Source of the DNA: Apostichopus japonicus
Taxonomy: Eukaryota > Echinodermata > Holothuroidea > Aspidochirotida > Stichopodidae
Assembly (NCBI RefSeq): GCF_037975245.1
Contig: NC_092580.1
Span: 10,684,501-10,748,500 of the forward strand
Direction: 5' to 3'
DNA: 64,000 bases
Position numbers and translations under genes: made by a program. Positions 33,601-39,967 of the stretch are shown piece by piece. The first letter of the stretch is position 1; each line of letters opens with the position of its first letter. The notes under the pieces were generated by a model. The model was not told where the DNA came from and did no database searches. It saw only the letters and a list, made by a program, of their open reading frames with translations.

Positions 33601-36503
33601 GCACTGAGGAAAGTCCCACAACAATTATCCACCCATCATCTATACCTTTAGCAATGGAAGTAAGTGAACTAATGAACATTAAAAACTGGCAGGCAACTCT
33701 TGACCAAGATGGTCACATTTCTGATAAGTGGGAGGATACGTTGGGTGAGCCCGATGATACCTGTGATGCTTCACCTTTGGAAGATGATGAAGAGTCAGAG
33801 TCAGAGTCCAGGAGTGGTTCATCATACATCTATAGAGGATATTGGATGACAGTATAAACAAGTCTTCTCCTGATACTCACATTTGCAACTACGCATTCCA
33901 TCACTGATGTCCAGCTGTCTGATATGCTAGCACTAATTAGTCTCCATTGTATGGAAACTCACTCTGCCATTGGTAGTCTTTATAAGTTTAAGAACTATTT
34001 TGAAAAGGCAGATTCACCAGTGCAAAAGTATCATTACTGTGGGTCCTGTTTTAGCTCTGTTGAAGATGGCCAGACCAACGTACTGTAATATATGCAGGAT
34101 GACAATTGACTTTGAGAAGAACAAATCCCTCAATGTAACACTAGAGCCTCAAATTCAAAACTTGTTTCAGCATCCTGGTTTTGTAGATAAAATTCAGCAT
34201 AGATTTAAGGGAACTATATATGGATTGTTTCTCAGTGACTTTCCAAATTTTAAGAACCTGATTAACATTTTAAACCTATTAACTCAAACCTATAAATTGA
34301 TTAACAGAAACTACAGTGAAGTTTGGTAGAATAATGAATAAGAATCTTCCTGAGTTTTGTTCTCAGAGTTTTGAGATTACTTTTAAGATTCTAAAGATTT
34401 AATAATTTGCATTGCTTAGTGTTATTTGTGGGTTTCCTGTACGAATTAAAAGAAATGAAAAGATCAGCAATTTTTTAATTGCTGATCTATAAGCCTTGAT
34501 GTTACAGTAACCTATTTGAATTAAAGTACAGAAATCATAATCTCTAATGTGCCAGCTCTCCTCATGTTGTAACCATTACAGTTTGTTCAGTGGTACCACA
34601 TATTTTCTATTCCTACAGGAAAAGTTAAAACATTTAAAAGATGATGGCTCTTTAATTGAAACCAATAAAAAGAAATCCTAAAAAATGTATGATATCTGTT
34701 TGGTTTGTGTAGAGTTTGAGTCTGTAAGATTGTATGTAAGTTTCTCCTTGTTGTAAAGATAAGTTAACTGCAGAACCCCTGCACTATGAGCTTCATTATG
34801 CTGCACTATGAAAGCTTTCTCACTGTGTAGTAAATACAGCTAATTGCAGAAGGGAAACCTGCCCATGAATCATGATCATGCAGTAATAACTTGAGTTCCC
34901 ACAACTAGTTGCAGGAATGGTACCTTTCTGTAAAGTGATTATTTCTTGACGTAAAGTATCTGCGACTGGTTGCAACAAGAAGGCCTGTCCTGCAAAGTAA
35001 CTTTCCTTGCCGCGAAGTAGCTGCGACTGGTTGCAACAAGAAGGCCTTTCCTGCGAAGTAAATTTCCTTGCCGCGAAGTAGCTGCGACTGGTTGCAACAA
35101 GAGGGCCTTTCCTGCGAAGTAATTTTCCTTGCCGCGAAGTAGCTGCGACTGGTTGCAACAAGAGGGCCTTTCCTGCGAAGTAATTTTCCTTGCCGCGAAG
35201 TAGCTGCGACTGGTTGCAACAAGAAGGCCTTTCCTGCGAAGTAACTTTCCTTGCCGCGAAGTAGCTGCGACTGGTTGCAACAAGAAGGCCTTTCCTGCGA
35301 AGTAACTTTCCTTGCCGCGAAGTAGCTGCGACCAGTTACAACAAGATGGGCCTCCTGCGAAGTCATATTCCTTTGCTGCGATGTTGCTGCGACTAGTCGC
35401 AGGAGCAAAACCCTGCGGCGAAGTAATATTTCTGCTGTTGCGAAGTTACGGCAAAGTCACAGTAAAAGTGAAGTACTGCGAAGTCTTGTAGCGAAGGAAT
35501 TCCTTCGCAGCGAAGTCGCAGCGTCTGCGCAGCGAAGTAACCCTTTTGGTAGGGGAGAGATAACCTGTGGTGGATAACTCCCCACTCTGCCTCCTCTCCA
35601 TATACAAAGGTACTAAGCATCGGCTCTCCCTGGTGTAGCAATACATAGATATGATCAAATTTGCTTTGCATATAAGAATCGGGGCTAAAGTCATTGTTGT
35701 CAGTAACTGTTGGAACTAAAGCAATTTTGTCCCTATCAGACGAACAATAAAGATATTGCCTGGATTCCTTGAGAGAATCTGCTGAAAAATTGAAATATTG
35801 AAAAAAAATGAAAGGGAACCAGTTAATTGGATTTCCTAGATAACACCATGAAAGCTCATCTTGCTTCATCAGAGTCATATTAAATCTCTGTACTGGACAT
35901 CTCCTCTGTGGCAGGCCTGCAGATGAAGGGGGAGGGGGGTATATCCTGCTCCCCCACCCCACCCCAACAATGTTCTGACTTTCTTCCAAATGTCTTACGC
36001 TATAAGACACACGTGTACACAATATCCTGCACACTGACAACATTGAAACTGAAATGTATGACACAAATGTACTAGTTGAAATGATGGAAACGATAGTACC
36101 ATTTTGCATCTAGTTGCCCCCTCTACCCAAACCAAAATTCCTCCCTTTCTCCCCGCAGCGAAAACTGTACCCCCTGCTCAGACTCTCCCCATAGATAGAC
36201 ATAAGTGAACATTTGTAACCCCGGCCTCCCCCCCCCCCTCCGAAAAGAAAATCAAAATATACAACTCTGGCTACAGGCTTGCTGTAGAGGATAACTTCTC
36301 TCCCATCTTTGCAGGAGATTCCACTCGCCATGAGAAATCCTCTGGGGTTGGCCAAGATCTGGCAACAAAGTCTGGTACCGCTTCACTTGCACTGGTATCA
36401 CACCAGCATACCTGGTGTCGGTCAGACCACCTGTCCTCTCCTACCATACTTCAGATGGACAATCAAGCAGTTGGGGTTAGAACTGAGTGAAGACATCACC
36501 TGA
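397..36503 (+). CDS. RPUSD3: RPUSD3-like mitochondrial RNA pseudouridine synthase family protein (complete, 8 coding exons)
   Basis: The joined exons are 397-625, 1723-1864, 3839-3946, 5174-5208, 6847-6896, 16589-16721, 26251-26390 and 36315-36503. They give 1026 nt (341 aa), and the codon phase is preserved at every junction. The product is a member of the RluA/RPUSD family. In vertebrates RPUSD3 acts in mitochondria on mRNA and in mitoribosome assembly. Recognisable segments are the family start motif DGLLVIAKPPGV, the core KESSGTLLMATD, AVTIGIPEPE, the HQLQVHLGQ and LGDHLYSSRVRCILGK segments, and a C-terminal PLHLHWYH. The last three closely match human RPUSD3 as I remember it (about 351 aa). 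The N-terminus is rich in Arg, Ser and Lys, as expected of a mitochondrial presequence. Where active synthases have HRLD, this protein reads KAPE, so the catalytic Asp is not conserved. The gene spans 36 kb because introns 5-7 are filled with repeats. Confidence 0.93.
626..3838. other. RPUSD3 introns 1-2 (around exon 2)
   Basis: AT-rich non-coding sequence. The only structure noticed is at 3166-3280 (gccagatttgccag, aagatcttgctggaatt), which resembles 4140-4240 and is probably an old copy of the same transposon. Short open frames at 2390-3005 have no family features. Confidence 0.5.
1723..1864 (+). CDS. RPUSD3: RPUSD3 coding exon 2 (DGLLVIAKPPGV motif)
   Basis: The acceptor is gatatctgcag at 1712-1722 and the donor is agaa|gttagt at 1865. 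The exon carries the N-terminal strand of the RluA fold, DGLLVIAKPPGVSVNTG, where active family members usually read D..llvvdKPpGl.vh. It ends within a Lys codon just before the region that normally holds the catalytic HRLD. Confidence 0.92.
3839..3946 (+). CDS. RPUSD3: RPUSD3 coding exon 3 (active-site region, Asp absent)
   Basis: The acceptor is ctccctccacag and the donor is attcct|gtaagt at 3947. It encodes ESSGTLLMATD then an amphipathic stretch ending RRKF. ESSG corresponds to the (K)ETSG after the catalytic HRLD of active synthases. The residues just upstream read KAPE, so neither the Arg nor the Asp of the motif is present. Confidence 0.92.
4110..4312. mobile_element. Degenerate hAT-like element in RPUSD3 intron 3
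   Basis: The ends read taaggatgcccc and, inverted, taagatgtacccc. The flanking 8-mers ttcacaat (4102-4109) and ttaactat (4313-4320) match at 6 of 8 positions, consistent with an aged 8-bp target duplication. The interior (ccagatttgcc...) resembles the better-preserved 61436-61867 element and the fragment at 3166-3280. Confidence 0.45.
5174..5208 (+). CDS. RPUSD3: RPUSD3 coding exon 4 (35-nt micro-exon)
   Basis: The acceptor is atttctaccttag and the donor is ggcag|gtagga at 5209. It completes a Leu codon from exon 3 and encodes AVTIGIPEPEA plus one nucleotide. This matches the Y.AVT.GIP segment of vertebrate RPUSD3. At 35 nt it is easily missed by gene finders; phase and homology are the evidence for it. 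Confidence 0.88.
5676..5996. repeat. Diverged tandem duplication, ~160 bp x 2, in RPUSD3 intron 4
   Basis: Both copies start gactggctgaa and contain accctcggaag, gtatcacagc, ctcagtctgtgat and ccttggttt...gaaacttgttacatt. The second copy has a short internal insertion. Function unknown. Confidence 0.75.
6567..6696. repeat. Inverted-repeat (foldback) element, ~58-nt arms
   Basis: The left arm (6567-6624) contains ggcctgatgttttgatccta then gcaggatcttcttctgaggc. The right arm (6638-6696) is its inverted counterpart with a few mismatches, around a ~13-nt loop. It looks like a small MITE or the end of a larger element. It lies 150 bp upstream of micro-exon 5. Confidence 0.7.
6847..6896 (+). CDS. 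RPUSD3: RPUSD3 coding exon 5 (50-nt micro-exon)
   Basis: The acceptor is tatcatatgaag and the donor is ctcttg|gtaagt at 6897. It encodes G-TICQALKYVSIGDHLL, which aligns with GKI.AALKLEHIDGVNL in the mammalian protein. It ends in phase 0 and joins exon 6, which reads TVPV directly. Confidence 0.87.
7425..9145. mobile_element. Non-autonomous hAT element, 1721 bp, with target duplication
   Basis: It starts cagtggcgtcgcca and ends tggtgacgccactg. The flanks ctcctcac (7417-7424) and cttctcac (9146-9153) are an 8-bp duplication with one mismatch. G/C homopolymer runs flank the ends, as in many marine-invertebrate hAT elements. No transposase frame is visible. A second hAT-like terminus (cagtggcggcagaaccgg) at 8349 and a core at 8879-8980 shared with the 46738 element suggest the interior is a composite. 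Confidence 0.8.
9154..10101. other. Intron 5 segment with a candidate 5' exon of a nested gene
   Basis: The sequence has less skewed composition and more CpG than nearby intron, for example around ctcgtacgtac at 9441 and 9482. It contains a hairpin gggaattg...caattccc at 9460-9481. A strong donor, cctag|gtaagtc, at 9740 could end a non-coding first exon for the candidate nested gene at 11230-13323. No TATA box was recognised. Confidence 0.25.
10112..10392. mobile_element. Small TIR element, 281 bp, with 10-bp target duplication (Mutator-like?)
   Basis: Both ends carry an inverted copy of tggctattctta-gactagtcgtaa with one or two mismatches. The element is flanked by identical 10-mers gaatctttta at 10102-10111 and 10393-10402. 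A 9-10 bp duplication is typical of Mutator-like transposons, though the family is inference. The centre holds telomere-like repeats. Confidence 0.65.
10229..10278 (-). repeat. Degenerate telomere-like repeat (ccctaa)n inside the MITE
   Basis: The sequence reads gtaaccctaaccctaaac then attaccctaaacctcaatcc and ctaacgctaaccctaccc. This is about eight imperfect units of ccctaa, the complement of the animal telomere repeat ttaggg. It lies wholly between the terminal inverted repeats of the 10112-10392 element. Confidence 0.75.
10393..11185. other. Intron 5, no gene seen
   Basis: AT-rich intronic sequence with no splice-supported coding exon. A short imperfect direct repeat (attgatatatatataattgacaca / attgatgtataattgactcat) lies around 10980-11060. 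Confidence 0.5.
11230..13323 (+). CDS. Candidate small nested gene in RPUSD3 intron 5 (64 aa, unidentified)
   Basis: Three segments join in phase: 11230-11255 (from an ATG within an exon starting at 11186 after the strong acceptor ctcctactcctcag; donor ttgtg|gttaac), 12720-12818 (acceptor cgttctttatcacag; donor gatga|gtaagt) and 13254-13323 (acceptor gatttcttttcag; stop tag). The last two encode YVGYCMWRESTSQPLISTF, TETVPKRDGDGNDE and VKVKYSTATKQWHLVPVQE, ending PKT. This reads like real protein rather than intron noise. A possible poly(A) signal aataaa lies at 14011. I do not recognise the protein. The first segment is the weakest. Alternatively, 12720-12818 is a 99-nt cassette of RPUSD3: spliced between phase-0 exons 5 and 6, it adds 31 codons and then two stops (a poison exon). 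Confidence 0.4.
13324..16588. other. Intron 5, distal part; no gene seen
   Basis: AT-rich sequence with a C-run at 15640-15650 and a C-run plus (ca)n at 16077-16098. No coding exon with supported splice sites was found. The candidate aataaa at 14011-14016 is followed by a T-rich stretch. Confidence 0.5.
16589..16721 (+). CDS. RPUSD3: RPUSD3 coding exon 6
   Basis: The acceptor is tttgctcggacag at 16576-16588 and the donor is gataaat|gtaagt at 16722. It begins TVPVRNVSLKSIKSGHAKKA and continues to NCALLEIQVDK. An earlier possible donor at 16712 (cag|gtagat) is rejected because only the 16722 donor leaves the single nucleotide needed to complete the first codon of exon 7. Confidence 0.9.
17407..17491. 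repeat. 41-bp minisatellite, left remnant (2 units)
   Basis: Two units of accaatctattgtcattt...aactcagcatgctatctacac end exactly where the DIRS-type element begins. They match the large array that resumes at 25037, so the element inserted inside a pre-existing array. Confidence 0.92.
17505..18295 (+). repeat. Left inverted terminal repeat of the DIRS element (split by an hAT insertion)
   Basis: The portions 17505-17603 and 18279-18295 together are the inverted complement of 24887-25000. Shared blocks include cacttacctgtctccccaca, gcattctaccgtgtctagaa and ggccttccttcatttt. Confidence 0.9.
17604..18270. mobile_element. Nested non-autonomous TIR element, 667 bp, perfect 8-bp target duplication (hAT-like)
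   Basis: The termini are caacgaggtaaatgaatctg and its inverse. A second, longer inverted block (gtaccatgtatggagggtca and beyond) lies inside at 17650-17695 and 18173-18221. The duplicated target ccctaatg flanks it at 17596-17603 and 18271-18278. The right terminal repeat of the host element still holds the single-copy, uninserted version of this site. No coding capacity was seen. Confidence 0.88.
18296..19655 (+). other. DIRS element leader region with internal direct repeats
   Basis: Non-coding between the left terminal repeat and the gag-like start. It contains direct repeats of gcctataccgccttgtttac + gcggataggcat at 18566 and 18724, each followed by cgtatgtacatgt and a tcagcttttcttact block. 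Related degenerate blocks (cgtagccttgttc, ggggttctctccc) recur at 19030-19110 and 19350-19440. These look like old duplications in the leader. Confidence 0.55.
19656..20845 (+). pseudogene. Decayed gag-like region of the DIRS element with tandem expansions
   Basis: It starts MSRSHLKCVNCSETSV then a stop. The CxxC pair and position resemble the N-terminus of DIRS gag proteins. Downstream is an Arg/Pro/Gly-rich region containing 3-4 tandem copies of a ~100-150 bp unit (agatggagattttgccacc, ggcaaggctcaaggccaa, cggacagaatgtccgggtcg). A long open frame on the opposite strand (19719-20843) is a by-product of this low-complexity repeat. Confidence 0.45.
22046..22250 (+). repeat. tRNA-derived SINE-like fragment
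   Basis: The head, tctatagctcagttagctca and then ccccggttcaggcc, is a recognisable A box and B box. It is not a tRNA gene because the stems do not pair well. An unrelated body follows. Confidence 0.5.
22445..22675 (+). repeat. tRNA-derived SINE
   Basis: The tRNA-like head is tggtcaagtggtgaaggcag followed by gcaggtttgagtcctggcc (B box). The body contains ccttgggcaaggcactttt, a block also present in the SINE at 58262-58549 (cttgggcaagatgc). It is inserted within the DIRS element. Confidence 0.6.
22930..23215 (+). pseudogene. DIRS RNase H domain remnant
   Basis: The frame reads LLTTILSDNTTVVTY, then NRHGGTRSERYCRL and ARKENVMADALPRGQ..PDEWTL. DNTTVV.Y(i)NkqGGT and the later (p)G..N..AD.LSR....(t)EW.L are signature RNase H segments of DIRS/Ngaro pol. 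Here SR has become PR. The frame breaks just before the recombinase region. Confidence 0.8.
23600..24365 (+). pseudogene. DIRS tyrosine recombinase remnant
   Basis: Segments in several frames give TDSAYHGLSNLDRRLLTHT, then FPIRALKWYLNRTQDLLGTS, PHSAAWEDTLSRCLVEAIRP and ASTALFAGFPIVDICKTTAW. The order (P.raL..Yl.rT, then S..t.sRw...i, then A(s)....aG.pi.dI..aa.W) matches the C-terminal half of DIRS tyrosine recombinases. There are several frameshifts, so it is inactive. Confidence 0.75.
24361..24457 (+). repeat. Internal complementary region (ICR) of the DIRS element
   Basis: The first half (gcataggttgtggggagaca ... gaacgaagtaaata) is the exact inverse of the left end at 17491-17535. The second half (attataaaacttactggttt ... 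acttacctgtctcc) is the inverse of the right end at 24982-25036. The junction thus stores both outer edges fused head to tail, as needed to template the circle during DIRS replication. Confidence 0.9.
24458..24886. other. DIRS 3' spacer between ICR and right terminal repeat
   Basis: GC-rich with a direct repeat of cccgccaccctccc at 24464 and 24834, and an imperfect inverted pair tgtcgatagacatcgcc / ggcta-cttgtctatcggtgg. No gene seen. Confidence 0.5.
24887..25036 (+). repeat. Right inverted terminal repeat and edge of the DIRS element
   Basis: This is the inverse of the left repeat through aggtaagtggg at 25000, then the unique edge tcactcgtaaatatataaac to ttataat. It contains ggccattagggccag, the intact empty site of the nested 667-bp element. 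Confidence 0.9.
25037..26212. repeat. 41-bp minisatellite, main array (~28-29 units)
   Basis: The consensus unit is tgaccaatctattgtcattt plus aactcagcatgctatctacac. A 40-bp variant with ctaactcatttaact recurs several times in the distal half, indicating local spread of a variant. The array ends 38 bp before the start of RPUSD3 exon 7. Each unit contains ttaactcag, similar to a branch site plus acceptor and to the real acceptor tactcag. Confidence 0.95.
26251..26390 (+). CDS. RPUSD3: RPUSD3 coding exon 7 (HQLQVH / LGDHLYSSRV)
   Basis: The acceptor is ctctctctttttgtactcag and the donor is cccag|gtagga at 26391. It encodes HHQLQVHLGQKMCKILGDHL, YSSRVRCILGK and then HEVTPRTQ. H/RQ(L/I)R.H and (I)LGD..Y are late conserved motifs of the RluA fold. 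The exon starts only 38 bp after a 41-bp minisatellite. Confidence 0.93.
26391..28760. other. RPUSD3 intron 7, proximal part; no gene seen
   Basis: AT-rich with C homopolymers at 26641-26656 and 28171-28180. A stretch at 26750-27010 repeats ggttgtc(t/c)... phrases. Open frames at 27389-27798 sit in a pyrimidine-rich tract and show no family features. Confidence 0.5.
28730..28905. repeat. Direct repeat acacaaacccaaccatca bordering the 28.9-kb array
   Basis: The phrases acacacaaacccaaccatca (28732) and atacacaaacccaaccatca (28870) lie ~137 bp apart. Between them is a block (tctgtggttaataacttccc ... ctctgcctct) that resembles sequence just outside the second array (35560-35600). This may mark an element boundary. 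Confidence 0.45.
28906..29500. repeat. GC-rich higher-order tandem array (176-bp units built of ~26-bp subunits)
   Basis: The subunit is like cagcgacttcgcaggaaagg + ggcttg. A 176-bp super-unit is marked by cttcacttttcacatgcaaa starting at 28984, 29160 and 29336. Every reading frame stays open for long stretches, giving Arg/Gly/Asp-rich frames that are artefacts of the repeat. The motif family is the inverse of the array at 34.95-35.53 kb. Confidence 0.9.
29501..30036. other. Intron 7 segment with an unassigned open exon-like stretch
   Basis: A pyrimidine tract followed by catgtcag at 29633-29640, then an open frame (SLQFLHQSPGSAALDVD ... WRRKANFPQ) ending at cag|gttaat near 29770, has the shape of an internal exon. 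Its sequence is not RPUSD3-like and it has no partner exon, so I do not call it coding. Confidence 0.25.
30037..30249 (-). pseudogene. Possible BEN-domain-like fragment (transposon-associated?)
   Basis: The frame reads KAFLVKKMMDGFFEPQDMSQ, then LFPLQMEAIRCKLAEFPHIL. The pattern (k)..v..l...ff....m(..)s...........l.p..meaIr..l resembles a BEN domain as remembered. No start, partner exon or upstream context was found. Identification is tentative. Confidence 0.25.
30250..33400. other. Intron 7, middle part; no gene seen
   Basis: AT-rich and non-coding. It has runs of ctactag-type words near 32620-32660 and a C-run at 33105-33116. No supported exon or RNA gene was found. Confidence 0.5.
33400..34329 (+). 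pseudogene. Transposase-like relic (animal CACTA/EnSpm-type family?)
   Basis: A long frame (from before 33480 to the taa at 33855-33857) is acidic near its end (DDEESESESRSGSSYIYRG). The same frame continues after the stop with TSLLLILTFATTHSITDVQL, SDMLALISL and GSLYKFKNYFEKA, then HYCGSCFSS. After a frameshift near 34080 it reads CNICRMTIDFEKN and LEPQIQNLFQHPGFVDKIQH. An (l)y.ga..t...s.lll....., then sLYKFk.yf, YC..C......C..C and .(i)q.lf..pGF...l.hRf pattern is shared by a group of invertebrate transposase-related proteins. One stop and one frameshift show it is dead. The exact superfamily is uncertain. Confidence 0.55.
34330..34920. other. Spacer between transposase relic and second array
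   Basis: AT-rich. It has a short palindrome agatcagcaattttttaatt + gctgatct at 34461-34488 and several attaaa/aataaa-like words. No gene seen. Confidence 0.5.
34920..35545. repeat. GC-rich tandem array, 61-bp units
   Basis: The unit is ctgcgactggttgcaacaag + aaggcctttcctgcgaagta + actttccttgccgcgaagtag. Exact 61-bp spacing is seen at 35021, 35082, 35143, 35204 and 35265, with diverged units outside. The words tttcctgcgaagt and tgcgactagtcgca are the inverse of words in the 28.9-kb array, so the two arrays are related and inverted. Open - strand frames here (up to 167 codons) are repeat artefacts. Confidence 0.92.
35546..36314. other. End of RPUSD3 intron 7
   Basis: It contains a block cctgtggtggataactcccc resembling 28770-28800, and CCC/G-rich runs at 35930-35965 and 36225-36240. 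A 239-codon - strand frame (35393-36109) straddles the array border and has no recognisable family. Confidence 0.45.
36315..36503 (+). CDS. RPUSD3: RPUSD3 terminal coding exon 8
   Basis: The acceptor is tctcccatctttgcag at 36299-36314 and the exon starts in phase 0. It encodes a C-terminal domain with SLVPLHLHWYHTSIPG and PLLPYFRWTIKQLGLELSED, followed by tga. PLHLH.., the following P-G and the ..LPPYF...L..LGL tail match the end of mammalian RPUSD3 as remembered, so this is the true last exon despite a 9.9-kb intron before it. Confidence 0.9.
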   Translation, partial: EIPLAMRNPLGLAKIWQQSLVPLHLHWYHTSIPGVGQTTCPLLPYFRWTIKQLGLELSEDIT

Positions 36504-39500
36504 GGGTTTGTTCATCTGTTGCTTACTTAGCATGGCAATGGAACGAAGACTATTAGGATGGTGTTTCGACGTTGTGACTCTGTGTGTGGGAGGATCGTGG
36601 ACTGAATAACAGATTCGGTGTGATCAAAGACAGGGGTGTCAAGGGAGATGAGAATTTTCCTACTTCTTTTAAGCTTATCTCAGACAGAGAGAGAGACAGA
36701 GAGAGAAAAAAATGTTAACAAGCTGATTTATCTCAACTGTACTGCAAGAAAAAAATCTGTGTTGTTTTAATGTAAGAAGTGAGTGTTTGAATAATGTATA
36801 GTAGTTTTGAGGGACCTTCTGTCCTTTGACCCTTGTAATATACTATTGTTCCTGTGTACAAAACCCTGCTAGATGCATCTTTGTACTTGTATAGCAATAT
36901 GATCATTTTGTGTAGCATCTCGCAATGCTTTACTGGATAAATCATTCCCAGGGTGTGTGCCGTTTCGATCCAAGCAGGATCTTCTGTGCGAGAGAGGTAC
37001 ATGTAGTAGACTGCCCCTGAAGACCATCTTCAGATATTTAGCATATTAAGAGACTTCAATGCTGTCTCACATGTAATCTGTTTGAATACTGTATACAGTA
37101 ATAACGCAACCTCAGAACAAACATAATTAGTTACGATCAATTTCCTCACAAATTGGCAAAGGTTTTCCGTGGCTCCTTTGACAAGATTTTGTGACTTCTA
37201 ATACCAAGTCGTCTTGTTCGAGATAAAAAGAAGGTAAAAATCCAATATTGTGTGAATGATATATGTTCTGACAAGATTTGTATTGAAACACTCTTAGATT
37301 TCAAACAATAACCATGATCGATCGTTGACCATGCATCATCCATGCATGAATAACAAACGTGTTCATTAATCATCGTCCAGGGTAAGTTTATTACCGACAA
37401 GTTTCCATGACAACAGGTCGACATAGCTCCTTGCAGTATTGTTTGTTTTCATATCAAACCTCAAACTGCTCCGAGTTCTTTATAGTCTAGAGAGCTACCA
37501 TTGTGCTGATTAACATTTGAATGATTAATCCAATATGTCAATCTTTTTTATAAAACAGGTTATTTTGCAACCGTCAAAAGTCTTCAAATTAAATTATCAA
37601 ATAGAAAAAAAAAACAAGAGAAGAAAAGATGAAAATAACAAGATGGAGTCGATGATAATACTAATGTATTAAACCCTGTTCCAATCACAATTGTAGATAT
37701 ATATCGTATGCTATCGTTTTTACCTCTGGCCAGGGGAAATGATGTGGGTGTCGGTTACACGTTATTACATTGCTGTTACCTCAATGGCACATGAAACACA
37801 CCGCCACCCACCGTGTTAAATGCATCAGATCTATAACCGTGGGCGGCATACATTGTTCGAGGCTAACGACATGACTTCATTCACTCCTGGTCTTTTAGTG
37901 GGCAAAAATTGATTTATTTATTTTTAATTTTTTTTCAGAGCAGCTAAGTTATAAATTAAACTGTGAATAAAACATGTGCTATTCCTTGAGCTTAGTATTT
38001 GTTTTGTATAGTCATCTTGTAGTTCAGACTTGGCATTGTGCCAAGCAAGAGTGCAATGTACGTGTAGCTATGGATATTGACCCTCTTCATCATCTTGTAG
38101 ATAATTGATAAATGCAGTCTCTCGAATACAGCTCTTGACAGGTTCTGTCTGGTTTTAAAATACCAAACTAAGGGTTGGATAGCTCAGTGGATAGAGCATT
38201 GGACTTGTTGTCCAGAAAAGCTCTAGTCCTGAAATTTGTTTTATTGTCCCGAAATTTGCTTTTGATTGCATTTTTTTGCGGTCAATTTTCAAAATTGCTT
38301 GGTACTGCGTCACATAGAAGCTGGCTGGGTCTTGAACTCCGTTGATCATTGCAATCAGGGTGGTATCACATGACAGTAACAGGGAGCTGTGATGATTGGC
38401 TTAACACTCGGTATGCAATGGTTATCCTGGAAATATTAATTTTAGGGAGTACCACCAACTAGGGACAGGACAATTTTTGTTCAGTGGCATATGTCAACTG
38501 GGAGGGGTGGGGGCTGGGAAAGCTTTTGGTGTTTTTAAAAATTCAGAAAAATTCCAAACCATATATTAGAACATCCTTGCATTGAGAAGTTCTATAGACC
38601 TAATTGAGAGTATGATAAGCTACCTCAAAGAGGAAAAGTGAAAATAATACTCATCACCTTAGAGCTTATACCATCACAGACTTACACTCACTAAGTAGTA
38701 CATGTAGCTTATTTGATAGTGAAGTCCACTATATAGTTTCCATGAATCATCGGTGACTGTTATGGAGCCATCCAACATATAAGCAATGTTATTTTCAACT
38801 TGCACAACAAAATGAAAGTTGCCAATCAACTTCAGGAGCATGGGACATCCCAACAACATCCAACACAACAAGTAGTCATTCCAGATAGGAAGTTAAGGAG
38901 AGCAGTGAAGATTCAGATGAGAAGAAGAACTTTATCTGCAAAGGAAGTTAAAGTTAGTAACAAACTTCCCAATATTAGCATGATTGTCAAATGCATGACT
39001 GCATTTTTTCTTAAGCTGTTCTCTTCATTAAAGTGCAATATGAGAACTGCTATGTAGCATTGCTACACTGATACTAATGTCAGTGTGAAATCAAACTAGC
39101 TCTGACCTTACTAATGTGTGTGCAAAGGTGTCTGAGACTGTACAGTATGTTCAAATAATTGACATAAATACTTGGTAGTAGCAGTTTTGTGTTGTACTAT
39201 CAAAATGTACAACATTGTTTGGATACAAACCTTATCTTATTTTGTGCTAAAAGGTTTCATGGGATTCCAATGAAGAAGAAATGAATGAAGCAAGAGACCA
39301 TATTTTGGGATTAGTTTAGATTGAAATTTTAATACCATAGGGTGGCATACTCCTATTAGCGTCTTTATCAATCCATGATGCCTAGTGTTTTCCTTTAATT
39401 TAACGGGACAATTCAATTAAACTCTATCAGCCTTGATTATAGCTGAAGGTGTTGGGTATGATGTGTAATCATGAAATATTACAAAACACCTCATCATTTT

Positions 39501-39967
39501 ATGCTTGAGTGATTTTGGTGCTAATTTTCATGAAATATCACCAAAATAACGCATTATTGCATGGGATTGCCACGGAAGTAACACATTGGAATTTGGTACG
39601 GCCATGCGCCCAAAAATGCACTGATGAAGTAATGCTTGGAAGAACATGTTCATGGACTGCACCAACTGTGTGTGTCTGTTTTGAGCTGTCTGCTACTGAG
39701 ATGTGTAGTAGTGAAAGTAAAGGATGGTATGGGAGCCACTAATTTTAATGTTAGGCTATATATAACAAATAAAACCTGCAGGACTGAAGTTGTGCATTTG
39801 GTGACTAGCCTACTTTTGTGCAGTGTACCCAGCAGCTCAAAACGGACAGTCAAAAGTTTAAAAGCATACATTACTACTCAATGTGGTTTAAGAATCAGCT
39901 GAACTGAGCCCCAAGCTGCATTCAGAATAACCATAGGCCATGTAACTGGAAAGCTCACACCTTTACA
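36504..39967. other. Probable RPUSD3 3' UTR and intergenic region
   Basis: No coding exon was recognised. The nearest plain aataaa on the + strand after the stop is at 37966-37971, about 1.46 kb downstream, and could be the poly(A) signal. A tRNA-like SINE head (ggttggatagctcagtggat agagc) begins at 38173 but its B box is lost. An exon-like frame at 39255-39319 (VSWDSNEEEMNEARDHILG, after a ttttgtgctaaaag acceptor) could not be assigned. Confidence 0.4.
38173..38240 (+). repeat. Truncated tRNA-derived SINE head
   Basis: It starts ggttggatagctcagtggat agagcattgg, an intact A-box half. The T-arm/B-box half is missing or mutated, so it is not a functional tRNA. Confidence 0.45.

Noticed and set aside
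34905-35408. 167- and 114-codon repetitive frames (AATSRQGKLLRRKG type)
   Set aside because: They are translations of the 61-bp repeat; the period is not a multiple of three, so several frames show the same peptide.
35393-36109. 239-codon open frame on the - strand
   Set aside because: It begins in unique intron and runs into the 61-bp array. No family motif or splice context was found, and the array itself suppresses stops.
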